NCBI GenBank assembly: GCA_038230955.1
Contig: JBBRMG010000040.1
Coordinates: forward strand, 1 to 5,259
DNA from: JBBRMG01 sp038230955
Lineage (GTDB): Bacteria; Patescibacteriota; Doudnabacteria; UBA920
Direction: 5' to 3'
Length of the DNA: 5,259 bases
Shown: positions 1-5,079 of the stretch, piece by piece
Layout: each line of letters starts with the position of its first letter
Numbering within the stretch: the first letter of the stretch is position 1
Program-made: the position numbers and the translations under genes
The notes under the pieces: model-generated
Database searches by the model: none
What the model saw: only the letters and a program-made list of their open reading frames with translations
Told to the model about the DNA's origin: nothing

Positions 1-9
1 ATGCGCCCA

Positions 10-38
10 TTGACTTTTCTCTTTATTTATAATATATT
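10..38 (+). promoter_or_regulatory. Probable sigma-70-type promoter of the first gene
   Basis: TTGACT at 10-15 (5 of 6 to the -35 consensus) and TATATT at 33-38 (5 of 6 to the -10 consensus) are separated by 17 nt. A perfect TATAAT also occurs at 28-33, but its spacing to TTGACT is only 12 nt, so the 33-38 box pairs better. Transcription would start near 45 and give a leader of about 80 nt before the ATG at 124. This placement makes the open reading frame upstream of 124 untranslated leader rather than protein. Confidence 0.6.
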
Positions 39-60
39 GATATGTCTTTTCGCTTTGAAA

Positions 61-113
61 AGTCCCCAAGCCACGGGGAGTGGCAAAATGAAAAATTCGG
101 GCAAAGAGCCCGA
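61..113 (+). promoter_or_regulatory. Structured 5' leader with competing hairpins (unknown class)
   Basis: Three helices are visible in the leader. TCCCC (63-67) can pair with GGGGA (75-79). GCCAC (70-74) can pair with GTGGC (80-84), which leaves GGGGA as the loop. The two helices interleave with no connecting nucleotides, so they are probably alternatives rather than a full pseudoknot. Downstream, TCGGGC (97-102) pairs with GCCCGA (108-113) around the loop AAAGA; the last A of this stem is also the first A of the AGGAGG ribosome site. The arrangement resembles a switch or translation-control leader, but it matches no riboswitch class I recognise. The helices are seen directly; a regulatory role is inferred. 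Confidence 0.45.
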
Positions 114-118
114 GGAGG
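113..118 (+). promoter_or_regulatory. Strong Shine-Dalgarno site that sets the start at 124
   Basis: A perfect AGGAGG lies 5 nt before the ATG at 124 and is the best ribosome site in the window. A weaker GGAG at 77-80 stands 7 nt before another in-frame ATG at 88, which would add 12 residues. The strength of AGGAGG favours 124. Confidence 0.75.
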
Positions 119-123
119 ATACG

Positions 124-1119
124 ATGAATAAATTTGGAGATTTGACCTTTAACGAAGCTGTAACGGCTGCGAGATTACTCAATGGCAGCAGTGGCATCAA
201 AGCTGTTCTTGGGACGAAGGAACTCGAAACCATAAAAAATGGTGGAATGACCTTCGGCAAGAACGAAGCCTTGTATAATATTCTTGGCGGCGAGGAAGTC
301 GTCCAGGCTATCCTGCGAGGCGAGAAAGAAGTCAATTTGACCGATGCGATTATTAAGTGGTTCGACAAGCACGGACGCCGCATTCCGCCTCGCATTTTGC
401 AGTCGTCAGTTGCTGACGCAAATCGTAGTTACGACCTGAAGCAGCCGAAACTCAACTATGTCGAGCTGCTCGCCCGCATCGTAGACGGCTTCACTCTGAA
501 AGAGGCGATTTCAGCAGACGAGTTCGAGAGCCGTGCAGAGACAATTCTTGACGGTTTGCGTGCTGACGAGAACACTCAGCTCATCACCAACGGCGTTCAT
601 CTGCCGTTCTACCTGCCGCAGACGCAGGTGGCTGACTACGGTCAGGTATTGGACGATGTCTTTCTCACCGCAGTCGAACGAAGCTACAAGGCTGAGTTCC
701 CGAAACGGGGTTTTAATAACAACAGAAGAGGAATGCTGACAGCTCAGACTACTATCGTGGAAGGCTCTCGTCATGAACGGCTCGTGGAAGCAATGCAGCA
801 AGGCAATGTAATTGGAATTTACTTCCCGAACTGCTTGCAGGGCTTCAGCGTTGACGCAGACCGTGAGCAGATAACGAGCTTACCTGACAAGTTTCTGCTT
901 GCTGGCGGTTTCGACAGCGCAGCGTTAATGGTGGCTCATCCCAATGTGTTAGCACGGGATAGTGAAACGCCGTTGTTAGACCTTGCCGCTACCCAGTGGC
1001 AGTCGTCTGTCCACTCGCTTTACTTCAGCGCCAGCGACGACCGCCTCGACTTCGACAGCGGGAGCTACCTCGGCGATGCTGATGACTCTTGCGCTGGCGG
1101 TCTGGTGATTCTCGGGTAG
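124..1119 (+). CDS. Hypothetical protein with unusual C-terminal tail
   Basis: A 331-residue protein of unknown function. I recognise no catalytic motif, signal peptide or membrane segment. From memory it resembles uncharacterised proteins found in several copies in Parcubacteria-type genomes; I could not verify this. Residues 1-150 are mostly short helical segments, including a Gly-rich stretch near 18-30 and the GGEEVVQAILRGE segment at 55-67. Residues 155-280 look like a mixed globular region with NGVHLPFYLP (156-165) and GIYFPN (231-236). Residues 285-331 are rich in Ser, Asp, Gly and aromatics, and end in GGLVILG, which suggests a beta-rich or C-type-lectin-like tail. In codons for residues 300-317, 17 of 18 end in C, unlike the rest of the gene. 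The start at 124 follows AGGAGG by 5 nt. The gene has its own promoter (10-38), structured leader and terminator (1204-1244), so it is monocistronic. G+C looks higher than in the genes to the right, and horizontal or mobile origin is possible. That it is a real gene is fairly sure; function is unknown. Confidence 0.8.
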   Translation: MNKFGDLTFNEAVTAARLLNGSSGIKAVLGTKELETIKNGGMTFGKNEALYNILGGEEVVQAILRGEKEVNLTDAIIKWFDKHGRRIPPRILQSSVADANRSYDLKQPKLNYVELLARIVDGFTLKEAISADEFESRAETILDGLRADENTQLITNGVHLPFYLPQTQVADYGQVLDDVFLTAVERSYKAEFPKRGFNNNRRGMLTAQTTIVEGSRHERLVEAMQQGNVIGIYFPNCLQGFSVDADREQITSLPDKFLLAGGFDSAALMVAHPNVLARDSETPLLDLAATQWQSSVHSLYFSASDDRLDFDSGSYLGDADDSCAGGLVILG

Positions 1120-1203
1120 TGCAGGTTTTCGGGTTTTGGAAACTTGTCTTTTGTTTGGGGCTTTGGCTCTTGGACTTTGGCCTTTCGAAATCTAACAATC
1201 GTG
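1120..1203 (+). other. G/T-rich 3' untranslated stretch
   Basis: Between the stop codon and the terminator the + strand is strongly T- and G-rich. TTTGG recurs at 1135, 1154, 1162 and 1176, with a related CTTGG at 1169, giving a loose 7-8 nt period from 1154 to 1180. No gene, tRNA or second copy of the upstream coding tail is visible in it. It is probably the 3' UTR of the preceding mRNA. Confidence 0.5.
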
Positions 1204-1244
1204 CGAGGTGCAATGACAAATTCATTGCCCTCGTTTTTCTTTTT
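1204..1244 (+). terminator. Rho-independent terminator of the first gene
   Basis: An 11-bp stem is formed by 1204-1215 and 1223-1233, with one bulged T at 1209 and a 7-nt loop (1216-1222). It is followed directly by TTTTTCTTTTT (1234-1244). The stem base CGAGG/CCTCG is G+C-rich, as expected. It lies 84 nt past the stop at 1119 and closes the first transcription unit. Confidence 0.9.
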
Positions 1245-1320
1245 GTTGTAATATATTTGAAAGTAGGTTAATTTATGCCGGTTAACGTTTAGTGGATTGC
1301 CGTCACCGAAATCCTAAGTC

Positions 1321-1349
1321 TTTACAACTCGCACCAGGCATGGTATATT
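1321..1349 (+). promoter_or_regulatory. Extended -10 promoter of the small basic-protein gene
   Basis: TTTACA at 1321-1326 (5 of 6) and TATATT at 1344-1349 (5 of 6) are separated by 17 nt, with the extended element TGG at 1341-1343 directly before the -10 box. Transcription would start near 1356, leaving a leader of about 70 nt. An inverted repeat, CCGAAAT (1306-1312) and ATTTCGG (1347-1353), brackets the promoter and could be an operator. Confidence 0.6.
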
Positions 1350-1371
1350 TCGGAAATCGTGTTGTTGTGGT

Positions 1372-1400
1372 TTGGCAATTCGTGTGTAGAAATTTAAATT
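1372..1400 (+). promoter_or_regulatory. Possible second promoter of the small basic-protein gene
   Basis: TTGGCA (1372-1377, 5 of 6) and TAAATT (1395-1400, 4 of 6) are 17 nt apart. Transcription would start near 1407, just in front of the GAGGG at 1409-1413. It is weaker than the 1321-1349 promoter and could be chance in an A+T-rich stretch. Confidence 0.3.
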
Positions 1401-1425
1401 TTAGAAGCGAGGGATATTGTTAAAG

Positions 1426-1776
1426 ATGAACAAACAGAAACTGCTTGCTGGAGAAAACTCCAGAGTTACTTCCAAGAATGGTGTTGCGTTGGGCCTACAG
1501 CATATGTTGGCTTTTGAGAAAACATTTTTCGGCCGTCTATTGCATGGCTTGCATAAGTCGGGCCAACCGACCATTCATCAGGTATACAACCATCTGAAGA
1601 ATAACGCGGGCCCTTTTGTGAAAAAAATCCAGCTCGAAGGCCAGGCGCTTATTTTAAAATTGCGTCACGCCGGTGAGCGAAAAGCTCGCATAGTGCGACT
1701 TGTGCTGGCTGATTTTAAGAAGATGGTCAAGCTGGCCATCTCTAATCACGCCATTGGCAAACCCGCCACTGCTTAG
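1426..1776 (+). CDS. Small, highly basic hypothetical protein
   Basis: A 116-residue protein I do not recognise. By hand count it has 14 Lys, 6 Arg and 7 His against 4 Glu and 1 Asp, and it lacks Trp and Cys, so it is strongly positively charged. There is no signal peptide or membrane segment. The pattern from about residue 65 to 105 alternates hydrophobic and basic residues (for example KKIQLEGQALILKLRHAGERK and KARIVRLVLADFKKMVKLAI), as in amphipathic helices. A nucleic-acid-binding role (chromatin-like or RNA-associated) is a reasonable guess from charge only. The start is uncertain. GAGGG (1409-1413) lies 12 nt before the ATG, somewhat far, and only 3 nt before an in-frame TTG at 1417 that would add 3 residues. 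The gene has its own promoter upstream and a strong terminator downstream, so it is an independent unit. A small hairpin, ACTGC/GCAGT, overlaps the stop at 1768-1780. Confidence 0.75.
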   Translation: MNKQKLLAGENSRVTSKNGVALGLQHMLAFEKTFFGRLLHGLHKSGQPTIHQVYNHLKNNAGPFVKKIQLEGQALILKLRHAGERKARIVRLVLADFKKMVKLAISNHAIGKPATA

Positions 1777-1798
1777 CAGTTTTAAGTAGTATGTTCCG

Positions 1799-1842
1799 GA
1801 TGTGGAAAAGGATATTAATTATCCCGATCCACATCTTTTTTT
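1799..1842 (+). terminator. Rho-independent terminator of the basic-protein gene
   Basis: An 8-bp outer stem, GATGTGGA (1799-1806) with TCCACATC (1828-1835), encloses an internal loop and a 5-bp inner stem, GGATA (1810-1814) with TATCC (1820-1824). Seven T residues follow at 1836-1842. It ends only 28 nt before the mutase ATG, so the mutase gene needs its own promoter. Confidence 0.9.
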
Positions 1843-1855
1843 ATTGTCATAATAT

Positions 1856-1864
1856 TGGTAAGAT
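1856..1864 (+). promoter_or_regulatory. Extended -10 element for a leaderless mutase mRNA
   Basis: TGGTAAGAT is an extended -10 element: TG, one base, then TAAGAT, which matches 4 of 6 consensus positions. It ends 6 nt before the ATG at 1871, so transcription would begin at or very near the A of the ATG. No SD is present between the terminator and the ATG. A CATAAT at 1848-1853 is an alternative -10 that would give a leader of about 10 nt. There is no clear -35 box. The same geometry occurs at trpS. Confidence 0.4.
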
Positions 1865-1870
1865 AAGAGT

Positions 1871-3247
1871 ATGAATATTGACATTACTATATTTAAAGCA
1901 TACGACATTCGAGGTGTCTATCCATCACAATTAGACGAAGATGGCGCATATGCCATTGCGCGGTCTTATGCGGTTATATTAAAGCGGGAAAATCCCGGTC
2001 GCGCTCTGACCATTGCCGTTGGCGGTGATATGCGACTATCAACACCATCATTAAAACAGCGCGTCATTCAAGGGTTGCTTGACTCTGGTTTGAACGTGGA
2101 AGATGTTGGCTTAGTTTCCACCCCAACTTTTTATTTTGCTGTCAGTTACTTCGCCCACGATGGTGGCATTCAGGTTTCGGCTTCTCATAACCCGGGCGAA
2201 TATAACGGTTTGAAAATGGTGCGCACGAATGGCGTTCCAATTAGCAAAGACACGGGCATTATGGAAATGCGGGACATGGTGGCAAATGATAATTTAGGCG
2301 AAGTAGTAGAAAAAAAAGGTCAGTTGTCACACCGTGCAGATGTAACAGCGGTAGAAGTGGCGGACCAAATAAAACACGCCGACATTTCTAAAATAAAGAC
2401 TTTCAAAATTGTGGCAGATGCGGCCAACGCTATGGGCGCTGTAGATATTGCTGAGCTGTTTAATGAAATTCCCGGAGATTTGATTAAGATGAACTTTGAG
2501 CTCGACGGTAATTTTCCATCACACGAGGCAGATCCAATGAAAGATGAGAACACGGCAGATTTAAGAGCACGTGTTTTGGCGGAAGGCGCCGATTTAGGTT
2601 TGGCCCCTGATGGTGATAACGATCGGTTGTTTATTATAGATGAAAAAGGGCATACTGTACCCCCGGCAATTCTGCGAGGATTGTTGGCGCAGATAGAGTT
2701 ACGCGCGCATCCAGATGCGTTGGTGGCTTATGATATCCGTCCAGGTCGCATAACTCGCGATATGATAGAAGAGTGCCACGGTAAATCTATTGTTACTCCA
2801 GTCGGGCATTCTCTGATTAAAGAAGCGATGTTAAAACAAGGGGCAATATTCGGTGGTGAGTCATCCGGACACTTTTTTTATAAATTACCGTATGGAACGT
2901 TTGAGGCCCCAATGGTGTTAATAGTAAAATTGCTGCAGTATTTGTCAGAGTCCGGCAAGCGGCTATCAGAAATAGTGGAGCCGTATAATCGCTATGCCCA
3001 TTCCGGCGAAATCAATACCAAAGTGGCAAGCCGAGATGCGGTGCTGGCCAAAATAGACGAACTTGCAAAACGCTATGCCGACGGAACACACGTATTAATT
3101 GATGGACTGACTGTGGAGTACCCAGATTATTGGTTTAATGTGCGCGCTTCTAATACTGAACCGATGATTCGGTTGACAGTGGAAGCGCAATCACCTGAAT
3201 TGATGCAGGAAAAGCGGGATGAGTTACTGGCGCTGATTCGGAATTGA
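1871..3247 (+). CDS. manB: Phosphomannomutase/phosphoglucomutase (alpha-D-phosphohexomutase)
   Basis: This cytosolic enzyme converts hexose 6-phosphates to 1-phosphates (mannose and/or glucose), supplying sugar nucleotides for cell-surface glycans. The 458-residue length is normal for the bacterial PMM/PGM family, and all four domains are present. The N-terminal KAYDIRG is at 9-15. The catalytic phosphoserine is S105 in the loop SASHNP (103-108). The magnesium site DGDNDR is at 247-252. The sugar-recognition loop GGESSGH is at 328-334, with E330 and S332 the expected sugar contacts. The phosphate-binding loop RASNTEP is at 425-431. No key residue is missing. Family knowledge does not separate mannose from glucose specificity by these motifs, so manB is a family-level name. 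The ATG at 1871 has no SD, but an extended -10 sits 6 nt upstream. The stop is TGA. The gene converges on the membrane-protein gene with a 6-nt gap and no terminator between them. Confidence 0.95.
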   Translation: MNIDITIFKAYDIRGVYPSQLDEDGAYAIARSYAVILKRENPGRALTIAVGGDMRLSTPSLKQRVIQGLLDSGLNVEDVGLVSTPTFYFAVSYFAHDGGIQVSASHNPGEYNGLKMVRTNGVPISKDTGIMEMRDMVANDNLGEVVEKKGQLSHRADVTAVEVADQIKHADISKIKTFKIVADAANAMGAVDIAELFNEIPGDLIKMNFELDGNFPSHEADPMKDENTADLRARVLAEGADLGLAPDGDNDRLFIIDEKGHTVPPAILRGLLAQIELRAHPDALVAYDIRPGRITRDMIEECHGKSIVTPVGHSLIKEAMLKQGAIFGGESSGHFFYKLPYGTFEAPMVLIVKLLQYLSESGKRLSEIVEPYNRYAHSGEINTKVASRDAVLAKIDELAKRYADGTHVLIDGLTVEYPDYWFNVRASNTEPMIRLTVEAQSPELMQEKRDELLALIRN

Positions 3248-3253
3248 TATCTT

Positions 3254-3799
3254 TTAGTGTATCCGACTATCTGGTAAAATTTTTTCTGAATATAAAGCAA
3301 ATACACCCACTACAATAATATTAAACCAACTGAAAAGAGAGCCGTTTAGTGTAGTAAAAAAATCTTTTGTTGTTCCAAAACCCAAATGGAATAGGCTATA
3401 CAGTAGCCAAAAGGCCAAGCCTTTAATTATTGGGACATACAAAATTCCATCTATGGTTATGAACGTCATCCCCAATAACCATAAATAAAATTCCACTGAA
3501 TTAGTGTTGATTAACTCTATTTGTTTATATCTTATATATAAGCGAAAAATAATAAATAGTGTGAATGCGCTAATCACGCTAGACCAGAAAGTTATTTCAA
3601 AAGCTGAGCCCCAACTAGCAGTATTGTGTGTTGCAAAATCGTACACTATTTTATAGTAATCTTTGGGTATGAGAAAAGTTCTCAGTACTGCAGATATAAG
3701 TGTGGTGAAATATAAAATTCGAATGGCAATTTTTAGGGTTTTTTCCAGCCTCAGCTTATCTGTTATAGATTTTGTATCAATCCAATCCCAAATGCCCAT
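3254..3799 (-). CDS. Hypothetical multi-spanning membrane protein
   Basis: A 181-residue protein of no family I recognise. About five hydrophobic segments can be seen, near residues 24-44, 67-88, 103-122, 126-142 and 155-171. A short polar N-terminus (1-23) contains several charged residues, and a short polar C-terminus follows. It is therefore probably an integral inner-membrane protein without a cleaved signal peptide. No catalytic or transport motif stands out. The ATG at 3799-3797 is 28 nt downstream of the trpS stop, so the two are probably co-transcribed. It has no SD; a TAAAAT at 3814-3809 ends 9 nt before the ATG and could give a near-leaderless mRNA of its own. The gene is visibly more A+T-rich than its neighbours, which suggests a different history or weak selection. 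Its 3' end faces the mutase gene with 6 nt between stop codons. Confidence 0.75.
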   Translation of the reverse strand: MGIWDWIDTKSITDKLRLEKTLKIAIRILYFTTLISAVLRTFLIPKDYYKIVYDFATHNTASWGSAFEITFWSSVISAFTLFIIFRLYIRYKQIELINTNSVEFYLWLLGMTFITIDGILYVPIIKGLAFWLLYSLFHLGFGTTKDFFTTLNGSLFSWFNIIVVGVFALYSEKILPDSRIH

Positions 3800-3827
3800 T
3801 ATGAGGATATTTTAATATTTAATTTAT

Positions 3828-4802
3828 TTACAGCAATCCCACTTTTTCTTTTACTTCTTTCATTGTTTTGCCGGCTGTTTCTCTGGCCTTATGGGCACCG
3901 TCCGCTAGTATTTCCATGAGTTGTTTTGGCTTACTGAGCAGGGCATGCTTTTTTTCTCGGAATTCAGCGAAATGTTCGGATACATTTTTACCTAGCGATT
4001 CTTTTAGCTCGCTGTATTTTATAGTGTTGTCTTTTATTCCATGTTCAAAGTAGCTTACTTCCTCGGGCTTAGCAAAGAATTTCAAAATTTGCATAAGGTT
4101 GTCCACGCCAGCGGACTTACTGCCGTCTGTGGCGGTCACAGCTTTCTTTAGTTTGCGCTGAATTTCTGTGGGAGAGTCATCTAGCATTAGCGCCACGTCT
4201 CCTGTTTTACTCATTTTGTTTGCGGGGGCGTAGAGGCTCATAATTCGCAATGGCTTCATCGTGAAGTTTTTTGGTTCTGGGAATGTGTGACCAAATCGAG
4301 TGTTGAATTTGCGAGCAATGGTGCGGGCTAACTCTAAGTGCTGAGTTTGATCATCGCCTACAGGAACATACGTTGGTTTGTATAACAATATATCGGTAGC
4401 CATTAAGACTGGATAGTTAAGCAGGCCCATATTTAAGTTACCTTTGTGTTGCTTCGACTTTTCTTTGTATTGAGTCATGCGTTCTAGTTCGCCTATGGGA
4501 GTAATGCAGTCGAATATCCATGTTAGTTCGGCGTGTTCGGGGACGTTGTTTTGGAGAAATATTGTGGACTTCTCCGGATCAAGACCAGCGGCAATGTATT
4601 CCGCCACGACTTGTAATGTATTGTCTCGCAGTTCTTTGACGTCGAATGGGGTAGTAAGAGCATGTAAATCGGCCACCATAAAGAATCCTTGTTTAGTGGG
4701 GTCATTTTGCAAGTCCACAAAGTTTTTTAATGCACCCAAGTAGTTGCCAATATGGAGCCTACCTGTGGCGCGAATGCCTGAAAGTATAGTTTCTTTTTTC
4801 AT
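3828..4802 (-). CDS. trpS: Tryptophanyl-tRNA synthetase
   Basis: A class I aminoacyl-tRNA synthetase that charges tRNA-Trp with tryptophan using ATP in the cytosol. The 324-residue length is typical of compact bacterial TrpRS. The N-terminal SGIRATGRLHIGNYLGA (8-24) holds the HIGH-type signature as HIGN (17-20). VADLHALTTP (43-52) and the LMATDIL segment (133-139) with D137, expected to contact the tryptophan indole, follow. VPVGDDQTQHLELAR is at 146-160. The KMSKS loop reads KMSKT at 196-200, a tolerated variant. The C-terminal helical part includes GVDNLMQI. The ATG at 4802-4800 lacks an SD, but an extended -10 (4817-4809) lies 6 nt upstream, predicting a leaderless mRNA. It is followed after 28 nt by the membrane-protein gene. 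No trp biosynthesis genes are near it. A small-RNA-like unit ends about 40 nt upstream. Confidence 0.97.
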   Translation of the reverse strand: MKKETILSGIRATGRLHIGNYLGALKNFVDLQNDPTKQGFFMVADLHALTTPFDVKELRDNTLQVVAEYIAAGLDPEKSTIFLQNNVPEHAELTWIFDCITPIGELERMTQYKEKSKQHKGNLNMGLLNYPVLMATDILLYKPTYVPVGDDQTQHLELARTIARKFNTRFGHTFPEPKNFTMKPLRIMSLYAPANKMSKTGDVALMLDDSPTEIQRKLKKAVTATDGSKSAGVDNLMQILKFFAKPEEVSYFEHGIKDNTIKYSELKESLGKNVSEHFAEFREKKHALLSKPKQLMEILADGAHKARETAGKTMKEVKEKVGLL

Positions 4803-4808
4803 GGCTTA

Positions 4809-4817
4809 AGTATAGCA
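4809..4817 (-). promoter_or_regulatory. Extended -10 promoter of trpS
   Basis: On the minus strand TGCTATACT (4817-4809) is an extended -10: TG, one base, then TATACT (5 of 6). Six bases (TAAGCC) separate it from the A of the trpS ATG, so transcription should start at the initiation codon. No clear -35 box is seen upstream, as is common for extended -10 promoters. The same TGn-box-6 nt-ATG layout precedes the mutase gene. Confidence 0.6.
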
Positions 4818-4840
4818 AAAGGCGAGGGTATAAGGCCAGA

Positions 4841-4868
4841 GAAACCAAAACCCGCCGAATGGCGGGTT
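4841..4868 (-). terminator. Rho-independent terminator upstream of trpS
   Basis: On the minus strand AACCCGCC (4868-4861), loop ATTC and GGCGGGTT (4856-4849) form a very G+C-rich 8-bp hairpin. The following tract is TTGGTTTC, making a run TTTTGGTTT with the stem end, an acceptable but interrupted U-tract. There is no T-run on the + side, so the terminator acts on minus-strand transcripts arriving from the right. Confidence 0.7.
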
Positions 4869-4908
4869 GCTGACACACTCTTCATGACAAGCACGAAGAG
4901 GATTGGTA
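4841..4908 (-). ncRNA. Candidate two-hairpin small RNA
   Basis: The minus strand from about 4908 to 4841 sits between a promoter (4942-4914) and a terminator. A transcript of about 70 nt would hold a 9-bp hairpin with one G-U wobble, CTCTTCGTG (4900-4892) pairing with CATGAAGAG (4886-4878) around the loop CTTGT, then a short linker, then the terminator hairpin. This is the usual size and layout of a small bacterial RNA. It matches no class I know: no tRNA, tmRNA, SRP RNA, RNase P RNA or T-box sequence is seen. It could instead be a prematurely terminated leader that sometimes reads through into trpS. Structure and signals are seen; expression is inferred. Confidence 0.4.
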
Positions 4909-4913
4909 GGTGA

Positions 4914-4942
4914 ATAGTATAATTTATTTTCAGACGTGTCAA
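4914..4942 (-). promoter_or_regulatory. Promoter of the candidate small RNA
   Basis: A perfect -35 TTGACA lies on the minus strand at 4942-4937. Two overlapping -10 candidates follow: TACTAT (4919-4914, 4 of 6) at the ideal 17-nt spacing, and TATACT (4921-4916, 5 of 6) at 15 nt. Transcription would start at about 4909-4907. The stretch upstream is A+T-rich and contains an inverted repeat at 4952-4988. Confidence 0.55.
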
Positions 4943-4951
4943 TATTAAAAG

Positions 4952-4988
4952 ATAAAATCTTTCTAAAATCATGTCTATAAGATTTTAT
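4952..4988. repeat. Perfect 10-bp inverted repeat, possible operator
   Basis: ATAAAATCTT (4952-4961) and AAGATTTTAT (4979-4988) are perfect inverted copies separated by 17 nt. The core AAAATCTT occurs again at 5006-5013. The repeat lies about 10 nt upstream of the -35 box of the minus-strand promoter, where an activator site or UP-type element would be. It could also be a weak A+T-rich hairpin. There is no direct evidence for a bound protein. Confidence 0.45.
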
Positions 4989-5079
4989 GCCTGAGTGGGA
5001 AGGCGAAAATCTTTTTTGGTGGTGTTTGTTGGACAAAGTTCGAATGTATTTTGAGTTGAACCCTGATTCTGACTAATCG

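Noticed and set aside
1..123. N-terminal extension of the first protein from an ATG at position 1, with a hydrophobic signal-like stretch
   Set aside because: This stretch carries a well-spaced promoter and leader hairpins, and the best SD serves the ATG at 124. The hydrophobic run comes from A+T-rich promoter DNA.
2310..2317. Run of eight A in the mutase gene as a possible frameshift site
   Set aside because: The frame continues intact with all downstream active-site motifs, so there is no sign of a programmed or accidental frameshift.
4799..4885. Minus-strand 28-codon frame that ends by overlapping the trpS ATG (ATGA), possibly a leader peptide
   Set aside because: It has no SD, no Trp codons and runs straight through a terminator hairpin. 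The overlap is probably chance.
4989..5017. GCCT/AGGC hairpin followed by a T-run on the + strand as a terminator
   Set aside because: The stem is only 4 bp and the T-run begins about 8 nt after it; no + strand gene precedes it.
5025..5055. GTTCGAAT on the + strand resembling a tRNA T-loop
   Set aside because: The flanking bases do not pair as a T-stem, and no cloverleaf can be drawn upstream.
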